Below are positions 1 to 6,356 of a stretch of 10,382 nucleotides of DNA, one piece after another. Position 1 is the stretch's first letter. Each line of letters opens with the position of its first letter. Source of the DNA: Acidimicrobiia bacterium (GTDB lineage Bacteria > Actinomycetota > Acidimicrobiia > Spongiisociales > UBA5794); the NCBI GenBank assembly GCA_030598905.1, contig JAUVPA010000035.1:1-10382 (forward strand), given 5' to 3'. Under the pieces are notes generated by a model that made no database searches, had not been told where the DNA came from, and saw only the letters and a program-made list of their open reading frames with translations. The translations under genes and the position numbers were made by a program.

Positions 1-220
1 CGCCGAGCTGATCTTCGTCAACGTGCATGTCCCACGTGACTGGGAGGACCAGGTCAACGCCACATTGGTCGTCGCCTCCGAACGGCATGGGGCAACGATC
101 ATCGACTGGAAGGCCGTCGCCGTCACCGACGACTCCCTGCTGCGCAGTGACGGCTATCACCCGAGTTCTGCCGGACTCGAGGTTTGGTCTCGCATCATTG
201 CCGACGCGCTGGGTGCGTAG
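1..220 (+). CDS. C-terminal end of an SGNH-type acyltransferase (5' truncated by window)
   Basis: The frame is open from position 2 to a TAG at 218-220 and encodes the last 72 or so residues of a protein that starts outside the window. It reads AELIFVNVHVPRDWEDQVN, then a stretch with IIDWKAVA, then DGYHPSSAGLEVWSRII. The FVN.(R/H)VPR.WE strand, the DW motif and the final D-G-x-H-P-S/T block are typical of the C-terminal SGNH-like hydrolase domain fused to Acyl_transf_3 membrane acyltransferases (OafA type), which O-acetylate cell-surface sugars; the DxxH pair supplies the catalytic Asp and His. I infer that family from these motifs only, because the membrane domain is not visible. A stand-alone secreted SGNH hydrolase is possible. 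The gene ends one base before the 3' end of the tRNA on the other strand. Confidence 0.7.
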   Translation, partial: AELIFVNVHVPRDWEDQVNATLVVASERHGATIIDWKAVAVTDDSLLRSDGYHPSSAGLEVWSRIIADALGA

Positions 221-221
221 G

Positions 222-297
222 TGGAGCCGGGTACCGGAATCGAACCGGTGACCTACAAATTACAAGTTTGTTGCTCTGCCAACTGAGCTAACCCGGC
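222..297 (-). tRNA. tRNA-Thr (anticodon UGU)
   Basis: The reverse complement folds as a complete 76-nt tRNA. The acceptor stem is GCCGGGT with ACCCGGC, followed by discriminator T and a genome-encoded CCA. The D arm is TAGCTCAGTTGGCAGAGC. The anticodon stem ACAAA/TTTGT encloses the loop CTTGTAA, giving anticodon TGT, which reads ACA threonine codons. The T arm contains GGTTCGATTCC. The CCA is templated (bases 222-224), which is variable among actinobacteria. The tRNA lies downstream of rlmB on the same strand, with 55 bases between them, and converges tail to tail with the acyltransferase gene. Confidence 0.96.
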
Positions 298-306
298 AGG
301 GCGCTG

Positions 307-312
307 AGGGTA
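307..312 (-). promoter_or_regulatory. Candidate -10 element for tRNA-Thr
   Basis: On the minus strand the hexamer is TACCCT, which fits the TANNNT pattern of actinobacterial -10 elements. It ends 9 bases before the first base of the mature tRNA, which is right for a short leader. I see no convincing -35 box. The tRNA could also be co-transcribed from rlmB. Confidence 0.3.
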
Positions 313-352
313 ACCCGTTCTGGGCTAGCCGTAGGGCGCATACGCTCGTTGG

Positions 353-1093
353 TTACGCGAGTTCGGTCAGCGAACCACGGACCCGGGCGATCTCGTAGAC
401 GGCCAAGGCCGTCGCCACCGAAGCGTTGAGGCTCTCCGTCTCGCCCGCCATCGGAATCCGTACCAGCTGATCACATCGCTCCGCCACAAGGCGGCTCAAA
501 CCTGTGCCCTCGGCGCCGATGACAACGGCGACCGGTTCGCCGAGGAGATCCAGATCGAAGATCGGGCGCTCGGCGCGACCGTCGAGCCCCACGATCCACA
601 GCCCCAGCGAACGCAGTTGTTCGACGGCCTTGGCCGTCGAAGAGACTTCGGCAACGGCAACATGTTCGAGGGCTCCAGCGGCGGCCTTGAATGCAGCAGC
701 TCCGAGCGGTGCCGACCGGCGCGACGGCACCACCATGGCGGGAATCCCGGCGGCTGAAGCCGTGCGAGCGGCGGCGCCGACGTTCCTGACGTCCTCGAGG
801 TGGTCGAGAACCAGGACGGCCGCGGGGTCGATTCGTGCAGCCGCCTCTTTCAAAGTGACGCCGGGGATCGGCGTGGCCTCAGCGACGACGCCTTGTGGCG
901 CTGAGGTCTCGGCATACGGACGCACATCTGCAACCACGGTGGCGAGCGAACCGAGAAGGTCGACAAGAGCCTGATACTCGGGGCGGCGCAGCCGAGATTC
1001 CTCGACGTACAGATGCTCGATGCGCCCTGAAGCTGCCGCGGCCGTGACGGCGTGCAGGCCTTCGACCTTACGACCTATGCCAGCGGACGCCAT
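353..1093 (-). CDS. rlmB: TrmH/SpoU family RNA 2'-O-methyltransferase, RlmB type
   Basis: This 246-residue protein belongs to the SPOUT class that methylates the 2'-OH of ribose using S-adenosylmethionine. RlmB acts on a conserved guanosine in domain V of 23S rRNA. The N-terminal 80 residues begin with GIGRKVEGLHAV, the small substrate-binding domain of RlmB/TrmH_sub_bind. The catalytic knot follows: motif 1 DHLEDVRNVGAAART at 97-111 with the conserved N104 and R110, motif 2 IGAEGTGLS at 192-200 with E195, and motif 3 IPMAGETESLNASVA from 213. Length is normal for the family. The ATG start overlaps the 3' end of cysS by 26 bases and is supported by GGAGGA (1102-1107), 8 bases upstream, so translation is probably coupled to cysS. 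The cysS-rlmB pairing is conserved in Bacillus and mycobacteria. The exact target nucleoside cannot be read from the sequence: the mycobacterial neighbour is often called TsnR-like. Confidence 0.93.
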   Translation of the reverse strand: MASAGIGRKVEGLHAVTAAAASGRIEHLYVEESRLRRPEYQALVDLLGSLATVVADVRPYAETSAPQGVVAEATPIPGVTLKEAAARIDPAAVLVLDHLEDVRNVGAAARTASAAGIPAMVVPSRRSAPLGAAAFKAAAGALEHVAVAEVSSTAKAVEQLRSLGLWIVGLDGRAERPIFDLDLLGEPVAVVIGAEGTGLSRLVAERCDQLVRIPMAGETESLNASVATALAVYEIARVRGSLTELA

Positions 1094-2459
1094 CGGCGGT
1101 GTCCTCCAGGGTGATGCCGATCTCGGCGAGTTCGTCTCGGATGGAATCTGCGGTCACCCACTCGCGCTCCGTTCGTGCTTCTGTACGGCGCTCGATGAGG
1201 CTTCCAATCGTCGGCTCGGTTGCTCCGTAACGCTGTGCGATCTCAGCCAGCGAAGTTTCGAGGTCGACCAGATCCGATGCCGGCTCGTCGAGGCCAAGCA
1301 CCTCGATCATCTCGTCATAGGCAGCAATGAGGGTCCCGGCGTCGGAGCCGTCGTCAAGTAGGCGGTTCCCTTCTCGCACTGCGTCAAAGAGCACACCGAG
1401 GCCACCTGCAACATCGAGGTCGTCTTCCATCGCCGTCGTGAACGAGTCGAGTGTCTGCTGATCGGCGGCATCTTCGACCGGGCCGGGAACGCGGCGCCGA
1501 AAGGCCCACAATCGAGCCAGCGATGCTTCTGCATCACCAAGCGCCTCCTCTGAGAACTCGAGAGGCTTGCGATAGTGCGTTCGCAGATAGAAGAGCCTCA
1601 CTGCCTCCGGCGTCCACCGGTCAAGCGCATCGAGAAGACCAACAGCGTGGCCCGTCGACTTGGCCATTTTCTCACCGGCGAGGTTGAGCATCCCGTTGTG
1701 CATCCAGTAGCGGGCGAAGGTTTGTCCCGTGGCGGCTTCGGCTTGAGCGATCTCGTTCTCGTGATGAGGGAAGATCAGATCCTGCCCTCCAGCGTGAATG
1801 TCGAAGTCGTCGCCCAGGTACCGACGCGCCATGGCGGAGCACTCGATGTGCCAGCCGGGCCTCCCCGCTCCCCAAGGCGACTCCCACTCAGGTTCGCCTG
1901 CCTTTGCAGCCTTCCACACAGCAAAGTCGAGAGGGTCGCGTTTGAGCTCGCCGGGTTCCACGCGCGATCCGGCCACCAGGTCGTCGAGATCGTGGTGCGA
2001 CAGCTTGCCGTACGGCGCGTATGAGCGGACGGCGAAGTACACGTCCCCCTCGGTCTCGTAGGCGTGACCCCGGTCGATCAGCCCCTCGATCAGCTCGATC
2101 ATGTCGTCAATATGATCAGTTGCCCGCGGCTCCACTGTTGCCGGCTTCACCCCGAGGCGGGCGTAAGCGGTGGAAAACGCCTCATACGCCCGATCGACGA
2201 CAACTTTGGTGTCGATGCCCTCCTCGGCTGCGGCGGCAATGATCTTGTCCTCGATGTCCGTGACGTTCTGCACATAGACGACGTCGAAGCCGCGCCACTC
2301 GAGGAAACGACGCAACACATCGAAGGCGACTGCTGCACGGCCGTGACCCAGATGCGGCGCGGATTGAACCGTCGGCCCGCACACGTAGATCCCGACTCTC
2401 CCCGGGTCGCGGGTCTCCAGCGGCACCCGGGCGCGATCGAGCGTTGTGTAGAGGTGCAT
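1068..2459 (-). CDS. cysS: Cysteinyl-tRNA synthetase
   Basis: Class I aminoacyl-tRNA synthetase that charges tRNA-Cys in the cytoplasm. With the start used here it has 463 residues, normal for the family. Visible signatures are YVCGPTV (25-31), the HIGH-box variant HLGH (36-39), GWHIECSAMA (202-211), PHHENEIAQ (231-239) and the KMSKS variant KMAKS (264-268). The zinc ligands expected from the E. coli enzyme are all present: C27, C207, H232 and E236. The frame stays open upstream to a GTG at 2513, but family members begin near LYNTL, here MHLYTTL, so I chose the ATG at 2459. The longer form would abut the start of the divergent phosphodiesterase gene. There is no strong Shine-Dalgarno; a TACCAT hexamer 10 bases upstream suggests a very short leader. 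The gene is followed by rlmB, overlapping by 26 bases. Confidence 0.96.
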   Translation of the reverse strand: MHLYTTLDRARVPLETRDPGRVGIYVCGPTVQSAPHLGHGRAAVAFDVLRRFLEWRGFDVVYVQNVTDIEDKIIAAAAEEGIDTKVVVDRAYEAFSTAYARLGVKPATVEPRATDHIDDMIELIEGLIDRGHAYETEGDVYFAVRSYAPYGKLSHHDLDDLVAGSRVEPGELKRDPLDFAVWKAAKAGEPEWESPWGAGRPGWHIECSAMARRYLGDDFDIHAGGQDLIFPHHENEIAQAEAATGQTFARYWMHNGMLNLAGEKMAKSTGHAVGLLDALDRWTPEAVRLFYLRTHYRKPLEFSEEALGDAEASLARLWAFRRRVPGPVEDAADQQTLDSFTTAMEDDLDVAGGLGVLFDAVREGNRLLDDGSDAGTLIAAYDEMIEVLGLDEPASDLVDLETSLAEIAQRYGATEPTIGSLIERRTEARTEREWVTADSIRDELAEIGITLEDTADGVRWHRS

Positions 2460-2514
2460 GGGCTGCAGAATGGTAACGGTGCCTACCGGCGGGTCCGCTG
2501 CCATAGTTGGCACG
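2460..2514. promoter_or_regulatory. Divergent promoter region between cysS and the phosphodiesterase gene
   Basis: This 55-base spacer separates the two divergent start codons. On the minus strand TACCAT (2470-2475) fits the TANNNT -10 pattern, 10 bases before the cysS ATG. On the plus strand CATAGT (2502-2507) matches TATAAT at four positions and lies 7 bases before the phosphodiesterase ATG. Neither gene has a clear Shine-Dalgarno sequence, so both could be leaderless or near-leaderless, as is common in actinobacteria. No -35 boxes are convincing. The assignment is inference from motif position. Confidence 0.35.
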
Positions 2515-3234
2515 ATGACTTCGCCTCTCGGGCCCGGACTGTTGATCTATGGCCATCGCGGTGCGCGTGCCCACGCGAGAGACAACACCATCGACGCTTT
2601 CGAGACGGCGATCGCACACGGAGCGGACGGTATCGAACTCGATGTGCAGGCGACGGCCGATGCGAGGTTGATCGTGTACCACGACGAGGTCCATCCCGAG
2701 GCCGGCGTGATCGCCAAGGTCCATAGGGAGCGGTTGAAGGACGTCGATCCGCAGATACCGGACTTCGAAGAGGCCATCGAGACCATCGCCGGACGCTGTT
2801 TCATGAACATCGAGATAAAGAATGAGCTCCGCGGCCCAGCCTTCGACCGGGGACGGCGCATCGCCGCGGCGATTCCCGGCATTGTCGCCCGCCACGGCAT
2901 CGACGAATCGGTGCTGGTCTCCTCATTCGATGCCCTTTCCATCCGCCGCGTCAAAGAGACCGCGCCCCATCTGTTGACGGGTCAGCTCTTCACGTCGTCC
3001 GACCCGCAGCGCGGCATTGTTTGGGCAGCACGAGACGGGCACGACGCAGCCAACGTTCCGCTTGCCTGGGTCGAGGACGCCGCTGCGGTTGCCACCATTC
3101 ATGACCTTGGTTTGCGATGCGTGGTGTGGACGGTCAATGCGCCCGAAGACGTTCGACGTCTCGCCGGCGATGGTGTCGATGTCATCATCACCGACGATCC
3201 GGCCTCGGCTCGGGAGGCACTCGCTAGCGCTTGA
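2515..3234 (+). CDS. Glycerophosphodiester phosphodiesterase (GDPD/UgpQ type, cytosolic)
   Basis: This 239-residue TIM-barrel enzyme is expected to hydrolyse glycerophosphodiesters, released from phospholipids, to sn-glycerol 3-phosphate and an alcohol. The family signature is clear: GHRG with H14 and R15, ELDV at 41-44 carrying metal ligands E41 and D43, YHDEV with general acid/base H56, and NIEIK with metal ligand E100. The C-terminal strands contain VVWTVNAPEDVRRL and GVDVIITDDP. No signal peptide is seen, so a cytoplasmic UgpQ-like role is likelier than a periplasmic GlpQ-like one. The usual PENT motif after the HRG loop reads RDNT here, with D23 replacing Glu. ATG 2515 was chosen because it sits just before the first barrel strand; the frame is open to a GTG at 2458, but that overlaps the cysS start. 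The gene is the only plus-strand gene inside the minus-strand cluster, and its end overlaps the end of ispDF by 11 bases. Confidence 0.92.
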   Translation: MTSPLGPGLLIYGHRGARAHARDNTIDAFETAIAHGADGIELDVQATADARLIVYHDEVHPEAGVIAKVHRERLKDVDPQIPDFEEAIETIAGRCFMNIEIKNELRGPAFDRGRRIAAAIPGIVARHGIDESVLVSSFDALSIRRVKETAPHLLTGQLFTSSDPQRGIVWAARDGHDAANVPLAWVEDAAAVATIHDLGLRCVVWTVNAPEDVRRLAGDGVDVIITDDPASAREALASA

Positions 3235-4303
3235 CGATGGCGACGGCCTGAGCGGCTAGGCCTTCTCCGGCGCCGATCCAGCCGACCTCATCGGTTGTCG
3301 TCGCCTTAACCGACACTTGGCTCGGATCCACGCCCAGCACTGCTGCCAGTCGCTCGACCATTGCCGCCGCATGCGGCGAAATGCGGATGTCCTGCACAAC
3401 AACGGTGACATCCACGTTTCCGACTCTGTAGCCCGCTTCGCCGGCCATCGTCATGACACGGGCCAGGATCTCCATCGAATCTGCTCCATGCCAGCGTTCG
3501 TCACTCGAGGGAAAGTGGGCTCCGAGGTCTCCGAGCGCTGCCGCACCGAGGATCGCGTCGGCCACCGCGTGGGCAACGGCATCTGCGTCACTTGTCCCCT
3601 GGAGGCCTCGATCCACATCAACCTCGATACCGGCAAGACGCACGGGCGGTGAACCACCGAACCGGTGGATGTCGAAGCCCGTGCCAACACGTTGATCGGC
3701 TCCTTCGAGTAGTGCCTCTACGATGGCGATGTCGCCCGGATAGGTCACCTTGATGTTCGCCCGGTCGCCCTCGACCGTCGCCACGGGTACTCCGATCAGT
3801 CCCACCATCGCGGCATCGTCCGTCGTGGTCTCGGTCACTTCGGCGTGCGCACGGCGCAACACGCCCGCGTGAAAGCCCTGGGGTGTCTGCACGGCCGAGA
3901 ACGAAGCCCTGTCAGGCGTTGCCGTGACCATGCCGCCGTCAACGACCTTGAGCGTGTCCGTAACGGCAACGGCGGGGATCACCGCCAAAGCCGAGCCGAG
4001 AGCGGAGAGAACACGCCCGACGAGCTCCGGCTTCAACACCGGTCTGGCAGCGTCGTGCACAAGAATCAGATCTGCATCTGGTGGCACGGCGGCAAGCCCT
4101 GCGGCGACACTGTCCTGGCGTCGTTCGCCTCCGGGGACACCACCGTCGACCTCGCCGACGACGACAACAGCATCGATACCCCCGGCAAGAAGCGCGTCGT
4201 GGCTCCATTGCCACAATGGTCTGCCGCCGACAATCGTGAGTTGTTTGGCACCACCGAAGCGAGCCCCAGATCCGGCGGCCACGAGGACCGCCCAGGTGCT
4301 CAC
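3224..4303 (-). CDS. ispDF: Bifunctional IspD/IspF of the MEP isoprenoid pathway
   Basis: A 359-residue fusion of two non-consecutive steps of the MEP pathway. Residues 1-203 are IspD, which joins CTP and methylerythritol 4-phosphate: AAGSGARFGGAKQ (9-21), VHDAARP (82-88), AVTDTLK (113-119), TPQGFH (140-145) and NIKVTYP (183-189). Residues 207-359 are IspF, which cyclises CDP-ME-2-phosphate: GFDIH (209-213) and H245 give the metal ligands, then LGDLGAHFP, NVDVTVV and KATTTDEVGWIGAGEG. The IspF loop usually written GHSDAD reads GTSDAD, with T237 at the His position. Such fusions are common in alpha- and epsilon-proteobacteria; many actinobacteria, including mycobacteria, have separate ispD and ispF. 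The GTG start overlaps the stop of the upstream PIN/TRAM gene by four bases (GTGA), so translation is probably coupled. The 3' end overlaps the convergent phosphodiesterase gene by 11 bases. Confidence 0.95.
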   Translation of the reverse strand: MSTWAVLVAAGSGARFGGAKQLTIVGGRPLWQWSHDALLAGGIDAVVVVGEVDGGVPGGERRQDSVAAGLAAVPPDADLILVHDAARPVLKPELVGRVLSALGSALAVIPAVAVTDTLKVVDGGMVTATPDRASFSAVQTPQGFHAGVLRRAHAEVTETTTDDAAMVGLIGVPVATVEGDRANIKVTYPGDIAIVEALLEGADQRVGTGFDIHRFGGSPPVRLAGIEVDVDRGLQGTSDADAVAHAVADAILGAAALGDLGAHFPSSDERWHGADSMEILARVMTMAGEAGYRVGNVDVTVVVQDIRISPHAAAMVERLAAVLGVDPSQVSVKATTTDEVGWIGAGEGLAAQAVAIVKR

Positions 4304-5352
4304 GCCGCCGGGTGGGCGAATGCCATTCGGCCCACGTTGGTGCTGAGCATGTTGGCGATCTCCACTTCCAACATCTGGCCGATGTTATCCGCGGCGCCGT
4401 TCACCACCACCATGGTGCCGTCATCGAGGTATCCAACTCCCTGGCCGGGTTCGGAGCCTTCCTTGGCGATTTGAAGGGTCACACGGTCGCCCTTCGTCAG
4501 AGCCGGCCGGAGCGACTCGGCGAGGGAGTGGGGGTTCACGACTGTCACCCCGCGTAGGCCGGCCGCACGCGCCAGATTGTGGTCCGTCGTCACCAGAGCA
4601 GCATCGAGATCGGCCGCTAGGGCGAGCAGCTTGGCATCGACGTCGGGAAACTCAGGGACGGAGTCCTCGATCACCTCGAAGCCAACACCAGGCGTGTCAC
4701 GGAGTGCGTCGAGGACGTCGAGTCCACGTCTGCCACGTCTACGGATCTTGTCGTCGGCTGCATCGGCGAGACCTTGCAACTCATCGATGACGAAGGCGGA
4801 AACCATCGTGTGCCCGGCCAGAAGACCCGCACGAGCAAGCTCGAGGATGCGGGCATCGATGGCTGCGGACGAGTCGACAAGGAACGCGGCTCCACCGATC
4901 TGGGCCCCTCGCCGGCTGTGGCCGGTGCGGGTCGCCATCGAGAAATCGTCGGCGCGGGAGGCGAAGACACGTGACGCCAGCGCGGCAACCACGAGAACGG
5001 TGAGTGTTCCCAGCGGCCACCCGACCAATGGGGGAAGCAGAGCCACGAGCGGCGCTGCCAGGACCACTCCCAGCACGATCCCAACCACAACACCGAAGCC
5101 TCCTGCGAAGAGCTGGGCGCCGGAAGCGTCCTTGAACCACAGCGGCGCGTCCTCCATGGCCCGGGCCACTCCCCGGCCGACGACACCGCCGAAGACGTAG
5201 CCGACACCGGCTCCGAGCATCACGAGCCAGATCATCGCCGCGTCGGCGTCAAACGAGCTGCTGGGAAAGAGCTCATTCCACGACGAACCGATGCTGAACC
5301 CGATGGCCGTCGTGGCGAGGGTGATGAGAAGCCGTACCGCTTCGACGAGCAC
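4300..5352 (-). CDS. yacL: YacL-type membrane protein with PIN and TRAM domains
   Basis: With this start the protein has 350 residues. The first 131 contain about four hydrophobic helices (near 7-23, 40-58, 81-105 and 112-131), anchoring it in the cytoplasmic membrane. A PIN nuclease-like domain follows, from FLVDSSAAIDARI (157-169): acidic residues D160, D166, E191 and D257 in TTDHN match the metal-binding positions of PIN domains. Residues 285-345 form a TRAM domain (KGDRVTLQIAKEGSEPGQGVGYLDDGTM region), a likely nucleic-acid-binding beta-barrel. The biochemical role of the YacL family is not established; RNA cleavage is inferred from PIN. In Bacillus yacL lies directly after disA and before ispD, as here except for carD between. 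I chose the GTG at 5352 because AGGAAGGG (5359-5366) sits 6 bases upstream. The frame is also open to a TTG at 5409, which would give 369 residues. The stop overlaps the ispDF start. Confidence 0.9.
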   Translation of the reverse strand: MLVEAVRLLITLATTAIGFSIGSSWNELFPSSSFDADAAMIWLVMLGAGVGYVFGGVVGRGVARAMEDAPLWFKDASGAQLFAGGFGVVVGIVLGVVLAAPLVALLPPLVGWPLGTLTVLVVAALASRVFASRADDFSMATRTGHSRRGAQIGGAAFLVDSSAAIDARILELARAGLLAGHTMVSAFVIDELQGLADAADDKIRRRGRRGLDVLDALRDTPGVGFEVIEDSVPEFPDVDAKLLALAADLDAALVTTDHNLARAAGLRGVTVVNPHSLAESLRPALTKGDRVTLQIAKEGSEPGQGVGYLDDGTMVVVNGAADNIGQMLEVEIANMLSTNVGRMAFAHPAA

Positions 5353-5358
5353 GTCGAA

Positions 5359-5366
5359 CCCTTCCT
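5359..5366 (-). promoter_or_regulatory. Ribosome binding site deciding the yacL start
   Basis: The minus strand reads AGGAAGGG, then the six bases TTCGAC, then GTG at 5352. This is close to the ideal Shine-Dalgarno match and spacing, and favours 5352 over the TTG at 5409, in front of which I see no such site. Confidence 0.6.
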
Positions 5367-5473
5367 GTGCGCGCCGAATGTTTATCGGTTGAAGAGGAGC
5401 GAGCCTCAAGCGCTACACGCGGGTCCGGTGGATGGTCGAAGTATCAACAACCGAACTCATGGCGTAGCGTGTT

Positions 5474-5491
5474 GCGCCGCCCTAGCGGCGC
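5474..5491 (-). terminator. Candidate hairpin after carD
   Basis: GCGCCGC and GCGGCGC form a perfect 7-bp all-GC stem around the loop CCTA. It lies 22 bases past the carD stop and about 120 bases upstream of the yacL start. There is no T-run on either side, so if it ends transcription it is of the U-tract-less type often proposed in actinobacteria. It could equally attenuate read-through from carD into yacL or protect the carD mRNA 3' end. The rest of the 161-base gap (5353-5513) shows no other gene or clear promoter. Confidence 0.4.
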
Positions 5492-5513
5492 GCGAGTCAA
5501 TGGGCCGCGCGAA

Positions 5514-6272
5514 TTAGCGGGCGTCGACGGGGACTTCGACGTCGGGAAGTGCTCGGTCGAGCCGCTTCACCGCGTCTTCCTCGCTGATGGCCAGGGAGAA
5601 CTGCAACTCAGACGTGATGATCAAACGCGCCTTGGCCAGCATGCGCTTCAGCGCCGGAGAGATGCCCTTGATCTTCTGGGCATAGTCGAGGTCGCGAACG
5701 ACCTCGGTAACCTGGAAGATGTCGCCGCTGTTGATCTTTTCGGTGAGCAGCTTGTACCAGCGCGACCAGTTGGCTCCCGCCTCCTGCGGTTCAGCCTTCA
5801 GTGTCTGGAACACTTGGCGGGCCTTGTTCTTCGAAATGACCGGGCGCACGCCCCTCTCGAGAGCGTTGGCTGTGGGGACACGAACGATGAGCTGATCGGT
5901 CACGATTTCCAGGACGTAGTAGTCCTGCTTCTGGCCGTCGAACTCGATCTTCTCTCTCTTCACGATCGTCGCCGCGCCGTGATGCGGATAGACGACCTTG
6001 TCACCCACCTTGAAGGGCAGCGGCTGCTTCTTCGCGACGGGCGCCTTCTTCACCGCGGCCTTCTTCACGGTAGAGGTCTTCGTTGCCGGAGCCTTTGTTG
6101 CCGGAGCCTTCTTCACCGCCGCCTTCTTGGCCGGAGCCTTCTTCACCGCCGCCTTCTTGGCCGGCGCCTTCGTGGCCGGCGCCTTTGTCGAGGTCTTCTT
6201 GGCCACGGCTGTTTTCGACGTCGTCGTCTTCTGCGCGGCCTTCTTCGCGGTGGTTGTCTTCTTGGTGGCCAC
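5514..6272 (-). CDS. carD: CarD-family RNA polymerase-binding regulator with lysine-rich N-terminal tail
   Basis: This 252-residue protein has two parts. Residues 1-83 are made almost only of Lys, Ala, Thr, Pro and Val, with no acidic residue and about 26 lysines, in repeats of the AAVKKAPAKK type as in histone H1 tails and bacterial H1-like proteins. Residues 86-252 are a full CarD: FKVGDKVVYPHHGAA is the RNAP beta-binding Tudor-like domain, and GANWSRWYK onward is the helical DNA-binding domain. W169 aligns with Trp85 of M. tuberculosis CarD, which wedges the upstream edge of the transcription bubble, and R131 with Arg47. Mycobacterial CarD starts directly at IFKVGD and has about 162 residues, so the tail is an addition. 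The family stabilises open complexes, especially at rRNA promoters. The GTG start is supported by AGGA (6278-6281), 5 bases upstream. The gene lies between disA and yacL; in mycobacteria carD lies just upstream of ispD. Confidence 0.95.
   Translation of the reverse strand: MATKKTTTAKKAAQKTTTSKTAVAKKTSTKAPATKAPAKKAAVKKAPAKKAAVKKAPATKAPATKTSTVKKAAVKKAPVAKKQPLPFKVGDKVVYPHHGAATIVKREKIEFDGQKQDYYVLEIVTDQLIVRVPTANALERGVRPVISKNKARQVFQTLKAEPQEAGANWSRWYKLLTEKINSGDIFQVTEVVRDLDYAQKIKGISPALKRMLAKARLIITSELQFSLAISEEDAVKRLDRALPDVEVPVDAR
6101..6160 (-). repeat. Exact 30-bp tandem duplication in the carD tail
   Basis: Bases 6101-6130 and 6131-6160 are identical (each begins CCGGAGCCTTCTTCACCGCC on the plus strand). 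A third, diverged start of the unit follows at 6161-6170. The unit is 10 codons, so it keeps the frame and encodes the repeated AAVKKAPAKK block of the tail. This is direct evidence of in-frame repeat expansion and a likely site of length variation between strains. Confidence 0.9.
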
Positions 6273-6301
6273 AGGGTTCCTGGGATCGCGGACGGCCGCA
6301 G

Positions 6302-6307
6302 AGTGTA
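6302..6307 (-). promoter_or_regulatory. Candidate -10 element for carD
   Basis: The minus strand reads TACACT, matching TANNNT and four positions of TATAAT. It lies 29 bases upstream of the carD GTG, inside the 84-base gap after disA, which leaves room for a short leader holding the AGGA site. GGGACA, 15 bases further upstream, is a poor -35 match. Carriage of its own promoter by carD would fit its high expression in other actinobacteria, but this is inference. Confidence 0.35.
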
Positions 6308-6356
6308 CTTGGGGCGCGGCGCTGTCCCTCAGAGGCGGCGACGGACGGGCGTCGGC

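Noticed and set aside
2460..2513. Longer cysS starting with GTG at 2513
   Set aside because: The extra 18 residues precede the conserved family start (LYxTL) and would leave one base between divergent start codons.
4577..5200. Ser/Arg/Thr-rich plus-strand frame opposite the PIN/TRAM gene
   Set aside because: Composition typical of an antisense shadow in GC-rich DNA; the minus-strand protein has clear domains across the same bases.
6302..6330. Full sigma-70-like promoter with -35 GGGACA and -10 TACACT for carD
   Set aside because: The -35 match is poor and the 15-base spacing short, so only the -10 hexamer is reported.
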